From: Bacillota bacterium
GTDB taxonomy: Bacteria; Bacillota; Clostridia; Acetivibrionales; DTU013
Direction: 5' to 3'
Assembly: GCA_023412915.1 (NCBI GenBank)
Contig: JAEZRE010000006.1
Span: 1 to 64,000 of the forward strand
Length of the DNA: 64,000 nucleotides
In this document: piece after piece, positions 13,587 to 22,286 of the stretch
Position numbering within the stretch: the stretch's first letter is position 1
Layout: every line of letters starts with the position of its first letter
Notes under the pieces: model-generated
The model's input: only the letters and a program-made list of their open reading frames with translations
Database searches by the model: none
Told to the model about the DNA's origin: nothing
Translations under genes and position numbers: made by a program

Positions 13587-14827
13587 GCAATTGGTTCAGG
13601 AAGGATCTTAAAATCAAAATAGTATCAGTTTTGATCGCTGTCTTTTTCTGGATCTATGTCTCTAACTACTATAACCCATTTGTTTCGCAGACCTTTTACA
13701 ATATACCCGTAACTGTTGAAAATGCGAATTATCTTGAGCAAAACGGCTACACAATGAAAAATACGCTTCGCACCTACGTCGATATAACGATACGAGGCAG
13801 AAAAGATGCGGTAAACAAGGTACGGGCGACTGATTTTCAGGCAACGCTCGATTTATCCCAGATAAAGTCGGTGAATGATACGAAATTGAGTTTATTGGAG
13901 CCTATCTGCATGCAGAAGGATGTCGTCATAGAATCTTATAACCCGCAGCAGATGGACATCCAGCTCGCCAGAACCAAAGCCGATTCGTTCCCTGTCGAGT
14001 TGAAGACCAATATAACATTGAAACCCGGCTATGTATTGACAGGCACAACCGTATCGCCCGAGACGGTATTGATAAACAATGAAGAATCTGTGATCGACAG
14101 CGTAGGCTCGGTGAAAGCCACTCTAGAGCTCAAGGATCTGGACAGGGATACTACCAAACAGGTACAATGCATCATCTACGACAAGAACAACAAGGAGATA
14201 AAAAGCCTGAGCAATGTCTTCAAGGTTACAGCCAAAGCTCAAGTTGCAAAGCAGGTGCCGGTCTCCCTTGTGACACGGGGCAGGCTTGCGTCCGATTATG
14301 TTGAAACGCTAAGGGTCATAGATCCCGTGACGGTGCTTGTAACAGGCCCGGTAAATACGTTGGCCGGTCTTACCGATATAAAGACCGAACAGGTGAACAT
14401 CGACAAACTCAACAGTAACCTGACGACACCGGCCTCCCTTGTCTTACCCGAGGGCGTCAAGCTTGTCGATTCACCAAAAGAAGTCACTGTAAATATCAGC
14501 GTTGAAAGGCTCATCACGAAGGATCTGGAGCTTACAAACAACGATATATCCATATTGAACGCAAATAACGACGGGACGCTTACTTATAAAGTCGTTCCTG
14601 AAAAGGTGCTGCTACAGTTCAAAGGCAGGCAGTCGGAGCTCGATGCTATCAGGGTTGACGCATTGCGGCCGGCAGTCGATGTCGCCGGATTAACAGAGGG
14701 CACACACAAGCTGCCCCTGAATATTTCAATACCTTCCCAGGCAAAACTAGTAAAGCCGGTCGAGATAGAAGTCAAGATCGAGAAGTTTGTGGAACCTCCT
14801 CCGACTGAAAATCTCCCAATACCGTGA
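13583..14827 (+). CDS. cdaR: CdaA regulatory protein CdaR (YbbR repeats)
   Basis: 414-residue membrane-anchored regulator of CdaA. One N-terminal helix ('KIVSVLIAVFFWIYVSNYY') places the rest outside, where four YbbR-type beta domains of about 85 residues follow, recognisable from repeating 'PV.v....l..gy.......P..V.v.G' patterns (for instance 'VTVLVTGPVNTL' and 'VLLQFKGRQSEL'). It ends in a Pro-rich tail. GTG at 13583 is chosen because GGAGGGG lies eight bases upstream and it gives the usual 4-base overlap with cdaA; an ATG six codons earlier contains this site. Confidence 0.92.
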   Translation: MSNWFRKDLKIKIVSVLIAVFFWIYVSNYYNPFVSQTFYNIPVTVENANYLEQNGYTMKNTLRTYVDITIRGRKDAVNKVRATDFQATLDLSQIKSVNDTKLSLLEPICMQKDVVIESYNPQQMDIQLARTKADSFPVELKTNITLKPGYVLTGTTVSPETVLINNEESVIDSVGSVKATLELKDLDRDTTKQVQCIIYDKNNKEIKSLSNVFKVTAKAQVAKQVPVSLVTRGRLASDYVETLRVIDPVTVLVTGPVNTLAGLTDIKTEQVNIDKLNSNLTTPASLVLPEGVKLVDSPKEVTVNISVERLITKDLELTNNDISILNANNDGTLTYKVVPEKVLLQFKGRQSELDAIRVDALRPAVDVAGLTEGTHKLPLNISIPSQAKLVKPVEIEVKIEKFVEPPPTENLPIP

Positions 14828-14948
14828 TGCCGGCAAACCGGTGAAGTTCCAGGTGCAGACCAGTGAAGCCCGGGGGACGGATAATAATTTTGGATAAGCA
14901 GATGCGAAACTGCCGGAAGGTACGGGCCAGTTTAGCAAGGGTGTATAT

Positions 14949-16535
14949 ATGAAACTGATGATAACGGAGCTGAGGCTGCCTTTCGAGCTTGGCATGGCTG
15001 AGCTGAAAAGACTGGCAGCCCGGAAGCTTGGTATTGGAGTAACTGATTTCAAAACATTCAGAATAATAAAAGAGGCAATAGACGCCAGAAGAAAACCCGA
15101 CATAAGCCGGGTTTATTCCATTTTGGCGGAAATTCCGGACAGCCGGGGTTTTAGAAAAAGTGACAGTATCCGCGTAGTGCAGGATGAACCGGAGGATCCT
15201 TTAACACCGGGCAGCGCCAAGCTTTCAGGGAGACCTGTAGTCGTTGGAAGCGGACCTGCGGGGATTTTCGCTGCGCTTACCCTTGCGGGCGCAGGCTACA
15301 GGCCGATAGTACTTGAACGCGGAAAGGCAGTGGAGGATAGGGCGGCGCTTGTCGATAACTACTGGAAGAACGGCGTTTTGGACCCGGAATGCAACGTACA
15401 GTTCGGAGAGGGCGGAGCGGGCACGTTTTCAGACGGAAAGCTCACGACAAGGATAAACGATCGCCGGTGCGACGGCGTTTTAAGGCAATACTACGAAGCA
15501 GGCGCGCCCGAGGACATATTGTACAAGGCAAAGCCGCATATAGGCTCGGACAGGCTTAGACAGGTAGTAGCCAATATGAGGCGCAAGCTCATTGAACTCG
15601 GAGGAGAGATAAGCTTCAGCGCTAAGGTGACTTCCCTGACCATCCGGAACGGGCGGGTCACCGGGGTCATGGTGAATGGAACCGAGGAGATAGAGGCCGG
15701 CGTCGTAGTGCTCGCCATAGGTCACAGCGCCAGGGATACCTTCGCCTCGCTCCTGCAGGACGGTGTGACCATGGTGCGCAAACCTTTTTCGATAGGTGTC
15801 CGTATAGAGCATCCGCAGGAAATGATAAATCAGGCTCAGTACGGCAGGCCTGAAGCAGCCGCGATATTAGGGGCTGCCGACTATCAGCTGTTCTACAAGA
15901 CCGGCGGAAGGACGGCTTACTCCTTTTGCATGTGCCCCGGCGGAGTGGTTGTTGCTTCGGCTTCGGAGCCCGGCACTATTGTAACGAACGGTATGAGCTA
16001 CCTGGCAAGGGACAGGGAGAATGCCAACAGTGCTTTCGTAGTTTCTGTAGAACCCGGAGATTTCGAGGGTAGTCATATACTCGCCGGCGTCGAGTTCCAG
16101 CGCAGGTGGGAGAGGAAGGCTTATCTGGCGGGCGGCGGTATAGGAGCAGCGCCGGTGCAGAGACTCGGGGATTTTTTGGGGGACAGGGCTTCGGCTTCCT
16201 TGGGAACCGTATTGCCAAGCTATACGGGCAAGGTTGAACTGTCGGATATTAACTTGTGTCTCCCGGGATTTGTAACGACGGCGATGAAAGAGGCCGTACC
16301 ATATTTCGAACGCAGGCTCAAGGGCTTCTCAAACAGCGACGCGGTGCTTACGGGAGTTGAAACTAGAACCTCCTCGCCTGTCAGAATGACGAGAGGCGAT
16401 TCCCTCGAAGCGGTCGGCATAGAGGGTCTATACCCGGCTGGTGAAGGCGCGGGTTACGCGGGCGGCATAGTCAGCGCCGCGGTAGACGGGATGCGCGCCG
16501 CGGAGCGGATCATACGCACCTATGAGCAGCCGTAG
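14949..16535 (+). CDS. NAD(P)/FAD-dependent dehydrogenase (COG2509 type)
   Basis: 528-residue flavoprotein. About 90 N-terminal residues form a small alpha/beta domain ('FKTFRIIKEAIDARRKPDI'), then a Rossmann FAD site 'VVVGSGPAGIFAALTLAGAGY' opens the catalytic part, followed by 'QFGEGGAGTFSDGKLTTR' and the C-terminal 'GEGAGYAGGIVSAAVDGMRAA' flavin-contact motif. This is the uncharacterised FAD-dependent dehydrogenase family COG2509. The gene lies 120 bases after cdaR; orthologues often neighbour cdaR and glmM in Clostridia, which I recall as a common synteny but cannot verify here. The substrate is unknown. Confidence 0.85.
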   Translation: MKLMITELRLPFELGMAELKRLAARKLGIGVTDFKTFRIIKEAIDARRKPDISRVYSILAEIPDSRGFRKSDSIRVVQDEPEDPLTPGSAKLSGRPVVVGSGPAGIFAALTLAGAGYRPIVLERGKAVEDRAALVDNYWKNGVLDPECNVQFGEGGAGTFSDGKLTTRINDRRCDGVLRQYYEAGAPEDILYKAKPHIGSDRLRQVVANMRRKLIELGGEISFSAKVTSLTIRNGRVTGVMVNGTEEIEAGVVVLAIGHSARDTFASLLQDGVTMVRKPFSIGVRIEHPQEMINQAQYGRPEAAAILGAADYQLFYKTGGRTAYSFCMCPGGVVVASASEPGTIVTNGMSYLARDRENANSAFVVSVEPGDFEGSHILAGVEFQRRWERKAYLAGGGIGAAPVQRLGDFLGDRASASLGTVLPSYTGKVELSDINLCLPGFVTTAMKEAVPYFERRLKGFSNSDAVLTGVETRTSSPVRMTRGDSLEAVGIEGLYPAGEGAGYAGGIVSAAVDGMRAAERIIRTYEQP

Positions 16536-16586
16536 GCCGTATTTGCTGAAGCGTGAGTTAGTTTTGTTTAAGCAGGGGTTTGTATC

Positions 16587-18083
16587 ATGAAGAGAATGTA
16601 TTTCCTGATCCCGGTTATTATAATTGCCGCACTTGCCGTAACAGCCCTTGTAACAGCCAGGCTTTGGCTGCATGCGGATACGGTTTATGAGACTAACGCG
16701 GACGGTGGGGCAGCACAAACTACTACGGAGCAGACTATGGTCCAAACCGAAGCGCAAACCACATTACTGGCTTCAGCCCCAGCCACAGGTTCAACCGCAG
16801 CTTCAACCGCGGTTCCAACTACAGACCCGGCCTCAGGTCCAACCGTAGTTCCAACCGCAACTCCAACAATAGCTCCAACCGCAGCTCAGGATTCTACTCT
16901 GCAAAACACCGACGGCGATACCGTCACCATAAACGGCATCACGGTAAACCGCAGGAAGCTTATATACAATCTCGACAAGGTGACTGACGAAACTGTAAGT
17001 TACGTCTATAACCAGTCTCCGGACAATATTACAATAGGAAAAGTATATGAAGGCAGCTTTTTCAACGCCGGAAAGCCCGGGTTGCTTATTATTTTCAAGC
17101 TCCTTGGAATGCCTCACGCAGGCGGCCTCGATTGCTCGGTCGCAGCGCTGTATGATAAAAATACGCTGGAGCTTATTTCACAAAAAACCTTCCCTTACGA
17201 CGACTGCCATTTTACCGTATACAGGGACAATAAACAGAAGGGCTATCTCCTCTTTGTCGGTTCGACAACGTACCAGGGACGCAGCCAGTATGTTTTACAG
17301 CTGTACAAGCCCGGCAAGTCCTGGGAAAAGATCTATTCCGCCGAACCTCCTGTTATCAGCGAGCTCCTCGACGACGAAAACAATATCAAATTCGAACTGA
17401 AGGACGACGGGAGCGTTTGGGTCTGCAAACCCGTATCCTTTGACGAGGAGTCGCAGCAATTCAATTGGCGGCACGTCTATAATCTCGTTTGGAACAAGGA
17501 TACCTGTACTCTCGATGATATGGTGCCGAAAACATACAGGGATGCCGGCGCCAATATGGTCGTTGACGCCGTTTCCGTTTCTCCCGACGGCAGATATGCC
17601 ATTTCTGTCATTCCCGAAAGCTTCAGGGTTCTAATTTATGATACAGTAAAAAACGTACTGGCAGGAGAATTCGACATGCTGGCGCAGGATTACGGATTCC
17701 TTTGGTCGCCCGACAGTAAAAAGGTTTGCGTGACCATGGCTGCAAGAGAATGGATAGAATGCAGCGTTATCGACGCCGGGACGCTGAAATCGGCGGATAT
17801 AACCTCCAAAGAAGTGCTGGATACGATGAGAGACAGCGGTATGGAACTGGATTACAAATTGAACGATAACCGTCCCGATCCGTACATAGCTCCCATAGAA
17901 TGGTCGCCCGACGGACAAAAAATACTTTTATCCTACCAGTGGACGGATACCTTATATAACAGGCAAAACGGAACCTTCGTATATAACACGTCTTCCGGAA
18001 AGATCTCGCGGATAACCGCAAACAAGGCGGACACGGAGGGCGGGAATCTGCCGGTTGCCAAGCCGAAGGATTTCAAGTGGTGA
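16587..18083 (+). CDS. Membrane-anchored beta-propeller (TolB/WD40-like) protein
   Basis: 498-residue protein with an N-terminal membrane anchor (residues about 5-27, no lipobox), a low-complexity Thr/Ala/Pro linker of about 75 residues, and an extracytoplasmic domain of beta-propeller type. Propeller blades are shown by 'VSPDGRYAISVI', 'WSPDSKKVCVT' and 'WSPDGQKILLSY', as in TolB/DPP-type repeats. No enzymatic residues were recognised. It follows the flavoprotein gene by 51 bases and glmM has its own promoter afterwards, so it may end the cdaA operon. It may sense or bind wall polymers; that is only a guess from location. Confidence 0.7.
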   Translation: MKRMYFLIPVIIIAALAVTALVTARLWLHADTVYETNADGGAAQTTTEQTMVQTEAQTTLLASAPATGSTAASTAVPTTDPASGPTVVPTATPTIAPTAAQDSTLQNTDGDTVTINGITVNRRKLIYNLDKVTDETVSYVYNQSPDNITIGKVYEGSFFNAGKPGLLIIFKLLGMPHAGGLDCSVAALYDKNTLELISQKTFPYDDCHFTVYRDNKQKGYLLFVGSTTYQGRSQYVLQLYKPGKSWEKIYSAEPPVISELLDDENNIKFELKDDGSVWVCKPVSFDEESQQFNWRHVYNLVWNKDTCTLDDMVPKTYRDAGANMVVDAVSVSPDGRYAISVIPESFRVLIYDTVKNVLAGEFDMLAQDYGFLWSPDSKKVCVTMAAREWIECSVIDAGTLKSADITSKEVLDTMRDSGMELDYKLNDNRPDPYIAPIEWSPDGQKILLSYQWTDTLYNRQNGTFVYNTSSGKISRITANKADTEGGNLPVAKPKDFKW

Positions 18084-18148
18084 AGCGCTGCTTGCGGCTG
18101 AACTGGTAATTCGCGTTGATCGATACTGGTAATTCTTTGCCAAAACTG

Positions 18149-18177
18149 TTGAGTAAGGTCAGCCAAAAAGGTATAAT
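18149..18177 (+). promoter_or_regulatory. Promoter of glmM
   Basis: TTGAGT (18149-18154), 17-base spacer, TATAAT (18172-18177), about 90 bases before glmM. An 11-base direct repeat ACTGGTAATTC (18102-18112 and 18125-18135) lies just upstream of the -35. Confidence 0.7.
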
Positions 18178-18266
18178 TATTAATAGTGTGCTCAAACATG
18201 CGTTATTCATAGATTGAAGACAGAGTACATAAATTCGGCAAGAGCTATTTTTCAGGGGGACTATAG

Positions 18267-19616
18267 ATGGCAAGACTTTTTGGAACGGATGGGGTCAGGG
18301 GCGTAGCCAATACCGAGCTTACGGCGCAGCTTGCATATAGCTTGGGCCAGGCCGGCGCGTACATACTGGCGGGTGAGACGAAACATACTCCCAAGATACT
18401 GGTCGGAATGGATACCAGGATTTCAGGCCACATGCTGGAGGCGGCGCTGGTAGCGGGGATATGCTCAGTTGGGGCTCAGGCGGTTTGCCTGGATGTCATA
18501 CCGACTCCTGCGGTAGCCTTTTTGACAAGACTGTACAAAGCGGACGCAGGCGTTGTGATTTCCGCATCCCACAATCCATATGAATTCAACGGTATAAAAT
18601 TCTTCGATTCCAGGGGCTACAAACTGCCTGACAGTATCGAGGACAGTATAGAAGAACTGATCAAAAACGGTCAGGACTCGATCCCTCTGCCGACGGGCGA
18701 GCGGGTTGGCAGGAAAAGCAACGGTGAAAATGCCCTCAGAGATTATGTCGACTTTCTCAAGGGAACGATCGATTGTGACCTGAAAGGGCTGAAAATAGCT
18801 ATCGACTGTGCTAACGGCGCTTCTTACAAGGCGGCTCCCGCCGTGTTTACTGAGCTTGGAGCCGAGGTTTCCGTAATGCACAATGCTCCGGATGGCATAA
18901 ACATCAACCATAATTGCGGTTCCACCCATATATCCTCGCTGAAGGAGCATGTCAAGGACTTTGGCGCCGATATCGGCTTTGCCTTTGACGGTGATGCGGA
19001 CAGGGTTTTGGCTGTGGATGAAAACGGCCGGCTCGTCGACGGCGATCAGGTCATGGCAATAATAGGCCTGGCTCTCAAGAAAAACGGACGTCTCGCAAAG
19101 GATACCATAGTTGCGACGGTAATGAGCAATCTGGGCTTTGATATAATGGCCCAGAACAACGGCCTCAAACTCGTAAAGACGAAGGTAGGCGACCGTTATG
19201 TGCTCGAGGAGATGCTTGAAAAGGGCTATATACTGGGTGGCGAACAATCGGGCCACGTCATATTCCTCAAGCATAATACGACAGGCGACGGCCTACTGAC
19301 GGCGTTACAATTACTGGCTGTCCTGAAGGAGTCGGGTAAAAAGCTGTCGGAGCTTGCATCGGTGATGAAGGTGCTGCCCCAGGTGTTGAAAAATGCCAAG
19401 GTTAAGAATGAAAACAAACACAGCTATATGGAGGATGAAGTCGTAGCGAGACTGTGCCGCGAGCTCGAGGACGAATTCCACGGCGAGGGCAGGGTGCTCA
19501 TCAGGCCGTCCGGAACCGAACCGCTCGTGCGCGTCATGATCGAAGGCAGCGACAAGGAGTATATCACGAAGAGGGCTGCCGAATTGGCGGAGGTAATCGA
19601 GAAGAGGCTGGGCTGA
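18267..19616 (+). CDS. glmM: Phosphoglucosamine mutase GlmM
   Basis: 449-residue cytosolic enzyme converting glucosamine-6-phosphate to glucosamine-1-phosphate on the way to UDP-GlcNAc. The signatures are complete: 'MARLFGTDGVRGVAN' at the start, the phosphoserine loop 'VISASHNPYEFNGIK', the metal site 'FDGDADRVLAVD' and the C-terminal phosphate-binding 'RPSGTEPLVRVM'. The length is standard. GGGGG precedes the ATG. It has its own promoter and a strong bidirectional terminator after a short tandem repeat. CdaA and GlmM interact physically in other Firmicutes, consistent with their proximity here. Confidence 0.97.
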   Translation: MARLFGTDGVRGVANTELTAQLAYSLGQAGAYILAGETKHTPKILVGMDTRISGHMLEAALVAGICSVGAQAVCLDVIPTPAVAFLTRLYKADAGVVISASHNPYEFNGIKFFDSRGYKLPDSIEDSIEELIKNGQDSIPLPTGERVGRKSNGENALRDYVDFLKGTIDCDLKGLKIAIDCANGASYKAAPAVFTELGAEVSVMHNAPDGININHNCGSTHISSLKEHVKDFGADIGFAFDGDADRVLAVDENGRLVDGDQVMAIIGLALKKNGRLAKDTIVATVMSNLGFDIMAQNNGLKLVKTKVGDRYVLEEMLEKGYILGGEQSGHVIFLKHNTTGDGLLTALQLLAVLKESGKKLSELASVMKVLPQVLKNAKVKNENKHSYMEDEVVARLCRELEDEFHGEGRVLIRPSGTEPLVRVMIEGSDKEYITKRAAELAEVIEKRLG

Positions 19617-19695
19617 GGCATGACGAAGGTTTGAGCTGGGCATGGTTAGGGTTTGTTAAGGATGGACAGGTCAGAGCAGATGCAGAGCGTACGTA

Positions 19696-19787
19696 GAAGC
19701 TGACACAATACGTATGTCGAAATTGATGCAATACGTACATCGAAGCTGACATCAAACATGCAACGATATTGATGTAGAACGCATAAT
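19696..19787 (+). repeat. Four imperfect 23-bp tandem repeats after glmM
   Basis: Four consecutive 23-base units begin at 19696, 19719, 19742 and 19765, each of the type GAAGCTGACACAATACGTA..., diverging by several bases and ending exactly where the terminator stem starts. The terminator loop contains a further related GAAGTTGACGAGC. No spacers, so not CRISPR. The surrounding 19617-19695 stretch holds no gene. Confidence 0.8.
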
Positions 19788-19827
19788 AAAAGGCAGGCCG
19801 CTGAAGTTGACGAGCGTCCTGCCTTTT
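19788..19827. terminator. Bidirectional terminator between glmM and the convergent LbH gene
   Basis: AAAAGGCAGG (19788-19797) and CCTGCCTTTT (19818-19827) form a perfect 10-bp stem with a 20-base loop. T-runs occur on the proper side in both orientations. Confidence 0.9.
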
Positions 19828-19898
19828 CCATTACAATACTCGATTTTTGCTTTATTCCGTTCCCGGTTTTATTGTTTGCGACCGCTTGTTTACTACCG

Positions 19899-20558
19899 TT
19901 ACCTTCTTGCTACGAGCTCTCCGTTGTTTTTAAGTATGTGGTTTTCGGGCACGTAGCCTCTCACCGGTGTGAGGGGGTAAACGATGCTGTTTTTTCCGAT
20001 GACCGTACCAGGATTGAGTACGGAATTACAGCCGACCTCCGAATTGTCTCCCACCATGGCGCCGAATTTGCGCAGGCCTGTTTCGATGCAATCCTCGCCG
20101 GCCTTAACCTTGACGCCCGTGCCGTTGGATTTGAGGTTGGAGCAGATGACGCCTGCGCCGAGGTGTGATTTGTAACCCAGGATCGAATCTCCCACATAGT
20201 TGAAGTGCGGTACCTGCACCCTGTTAAAGAGCAGAGAGTTCTTTAGTTCGGTCGAATTGCCTATCGTAACCTCGTTCCCGATAATTACATTCTCGCGTAT
20301 GAAGGCACATTGCCGAAGTTCGCAGTTGTAGCCTATGATAGCGGGACCTTTTATCAGAACGGTTTTTTCCATCGTCGTACCCTTTCCGACCCAGACGAAT
20401 TCCTCAATCCTTTCAAAATCGGAGGGCAGCGTTTTTGCAAATTCCAGCAGGAAGGTCTTGATTTTCGGCAGTGCCTCCCAGGGATACCGCAGACCGTCAA
20501 ATATCGACCTTTCAAAGCATTCGTCCAGATTGTACAGGCTTTCTATAGTCAGGTTCAT
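19899..20558 (-). CDS. Left-handed beta-helix acyltransferase-like protein (GlmU C-domain-like)
   Basis: 219-residue protein of the left-handed parallel beta-helix fold, similar to the acetyltransferase half of GlmU and to UDP-GlcNAc-diphosphorylase-related proteins. The hexapeptide pattern starts near residue 58 ('VWVGKGTTMEKTVLIKGPAIIG') and runs through 'NVIIGNEVTIGNSTELKNSLLF' and 'VGDNSEVGCNSVLNPGTVIGKN'; 'PHFNYVGDSILG' corresponds to the loop where GlmU has its catalytic His and Asn-Tyr. The pyrophosphorylase half is absent. It lies convergent to glmM and near glmS, so a role in amino-sugar metabolism is plausible. The start is supported by AAAGGAAA. Confidence 0.8.
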   Translation of the reverse strand: MNLTIESLYNLDECFERSIFDGLRYPWEALPKIKTFLLEFAKTLPSDFERIEEFVWVGKGTTMEKTVLIKGPAIIGYNCELRQCAFIRENVIIGNEVTIGNSTELKNSLLFNRVQVPHFNYVGDSILGYKSHLGAGVICSNLKSNGTGVKVKAGEDCIETGLRKFGAMVGDNSEVGCNSVLNPGTVIGKNSIVYPLTPVRGYVPENHILKNNGELVARR

Positions 20559-20665
20559 TTCAAATTTTCCTTTCGGTTTATATTGTTCAGGCTATGGCAT
20601 GCACATTTCATAATCACTGCCGTCTATGGCAGTACGACGTTAAGAATATAATATAACATTTCTCG

Positions 20666-21403
20666 TTATTCCGACACCATCAATTCACTCAGCATTTTGT
20701 CCTTGTTGTTGATAAAGGCCTTCATAATCTGAAAATGCTCGGTTTCCTCATATTTGACCCTTTTAATGCAATCTGTGAGCTCATAAATGTATGAATCGGG
20801 GTAAGCCATGATAATCGGGGAGTGTGTCGCGATAATGAACTGTGATTCCAGGTTTATCAGGTCATGCATGCGGGCTACGAGCGACATCTGCCTCGAGGGC
20901 GACAGCGCGGCCTCAGGCTCATCCAGTATGTACAGGCCCTTCCCGCGAAGCCTGTTTTGGAACAGCGCGAAGAAGGATTCTCCATGGGACTGCTCATGCA
21001 GCGAGATTCCGCCATATGCGGCTATGATGGCGCCGGAACCGGCGTCCAGCTCTTCTATATTCGAAGCAACGTTATAAAAGCTTTCAGCCCTTAGAAAATA
21101 ACCGTCGCGAGGCCTTTTGCAGCCCTTTATAATCTTGATAGCCCGGTACAGGCCGGAATGGGATTCCATCGTCGAAAAGTTGAAATTCCTGGAGCCGCCT
21201 TCCGGATTAAAGCCGTACGCTGTAGCAACAGCCTCGAGTATGGTGGATTTCCCGGTGCCATTCTCGCCTACGAAATAGGTAACCTTAGGGTGCAGTTCGA
21301 TAGTGTCCAGAGACCTGACCGCAGGCAGGCTGAACGGGTATTTGCCCGAATCGGCAATTGCTTCTCTTTTCAAACCGATGCTTTTTATGTATTGCTCCGT
21401 CAT
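20666..21403 (-). CDS. AAA family ATPase (ABC-type, COG3910-like)
   Basis: 245-residue stand-alone ABC/SMC-type ATPase without membrane partner. Walker A 'GENGTGKST' near residue 45, an ABC signature-like 'SHGESFF', Walker B 'LYILDEPEAALSP' and a switch His in 'IIATHSPIIMA' are all present. The start ATG at 21403 is preceded by GAGG; the frame is open seven codons further upstream. These proteins are scattered through Firmicutes with unknown substrates; some accompany defence or repair genes, but no partner gene is seen. It is divergent from the glmS operon. Confidence 0.85.
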   Translation of the reverse strand: MTEQYIKSIGLKREAIADSGKYPFSLPAVRSLDTIELHPKVTYFVGENGTGKSTILEAVATAYGFNPEGGSRNFNFSTMESHSGLYRAIKIIKGCKRPRDGYFLRAESFYNVASNIEELDAGSGAIIAAYGGISLHEQSHGESFFALFQNRLRGKGLYILDEPEAALSPSRQMSLVARMHDLINLESQFIIATHSPIIMAYPDSYIYELTDCIKRVKYEETEHFQIMKAFINNKDKMLSELMVSE

Positions 21404-21496
21404 AATCAAGCCCTCTTCCGACATCAGTATTTTACCATAACGCAGCGTTTTTTCACACCTCGAGAAAATATTTGGAAATTGTTAAACATTTTTAAA

Positions 21497-21526
21497 TTGA
21501 CAATTTGCTTTATTTTTGAATATACT
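21497..21526 (+). promoter_or_regulatory. Promoter of the glmS ribozyme leader
   Basis: TTGACA (21497-21502), 18-base spacer, TATACT (21521-21526). Transcription would start near 21533, about 60 bases before the ribozyme cleavage site. Confidence 0.75.
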
Positions 21527-21593
21527 AAAAGAGTAGAATTTGAATCAGGATTATTTGCCCGGAAAGTGAGGGTTGCTTTAAGGGTAAAAGAAA

Positions 21594-21815
21594 AGCGCCA
21601 GGACGCGCCTGAATTGTGATATGCAGTGAAATAACCGCTGTTGCCGGAAGCCCGGTAAATCATGATATGGTGTGTCGACGAGGGGAAGGAGGTCACGGTT
21701 CCTGTATTACGGGGGCTGTGAGTTATCGAAAGATTCGGCGGAAACCTTCCGGTTGGCTACGATCGCAGAGCTCTAACAAAAACTGCAGGCAACTGCAAAA
21801 CAAATTGAGTTCACG
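21594..21815 (+). ncRNA. glmS ribozyme/riboswitch (glucosamine-6-phosphate-activated)
   Basis: Self-cleaving RNA that responds to glucosamine-6-phosphate. The conserved pieces occur in the right order: AGCGCCAG at 21594 (cleavage expected between A21594 and G21595), GTCGACGAGG (21674-21683), then GTTATCGAA (21722-21730), ATTCGGCGGAAACC (from 21733) and CCGGTTG with a following short hairpin and CAGAGCTCTAAC. These are the catalytic-core, P2/P2.1 and P3/P3.1 segments known from Bacillus. The 3' boundary is approximate. Unusually, the first downstream gene is a HAD phosphatase and glmS itself is second, about 1.35 kb from the cleavage site. Confidence 0.87.
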
Positions 21816-22286
21816 TAGCAGTCCTGTTATATATCTAATCAAATTCTTGAATTTAAAATTTAATAATGGAAATGAACGACCCTGGACGAGTAGGCCTGCC
21901 ATAGGCTTGTTAAGTCGCGTGCCGGCATACTGCGGCTGTTTAATGGCAACGATTGAGTGTAGTCGCCGTATCGGAAGCACTGCATCAACTGCCTTTGATT
22001 GGCGGCTCCGTTTTGGCGGATACCTATTATAGAGGTCTTGCCCGGTCACTCCTTATTTGTTGCGCCGAATTTGCGGTTTTATATTGGCAGCCTCTGATTG
22101 GCGGCTCAAAGTACAGCGGTCCAAGCCGATATTTTGCTTTGTGAAAATATTTGCAGCCCCTTTGCCTGTGAGATACCGGTATTATCAATGTGCCGTTGCA
22201 ATACCGTTGTCAACGGCATGGAGGCAGGTGCACAGGAGCAACGCGTTCCCGGAACCGTTCGGATCCATTTCAACGAAAGGTAAATC
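21816..22286 (+). other. Long leader between glmS ribozyme and HAD gene, no convincing gene
   Basis: About 470 bases of transcribed leader without a credible coding frame. It contains an A/T-rich patch (21836-21875) and an 18-base direct repeat GCCTYTGATTGGCGGCTC at 21992-22009 and 22090-22107 (one mismatch, 98 apart). The longest open frames lack ribosome binding sites and family resemblance. It could carry further RNA structure or be decayed sequence inserted between ribozyme and operon. Confidence 0.6.

Noticed and set aside
19696..19787. Possible CRISPR array
   Set aside because: The 23-bp units are directly adjacent with no unique spacers and diverge among themselves; no cas genes in the window.
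22098..22283. 61-codon frame ending just before the HAD gene in the glmS leader
   Set aside because: No ribosome binding site, composition unlike protein, and the next start has its own GAAAGG site; kept as unexplained leader instead.
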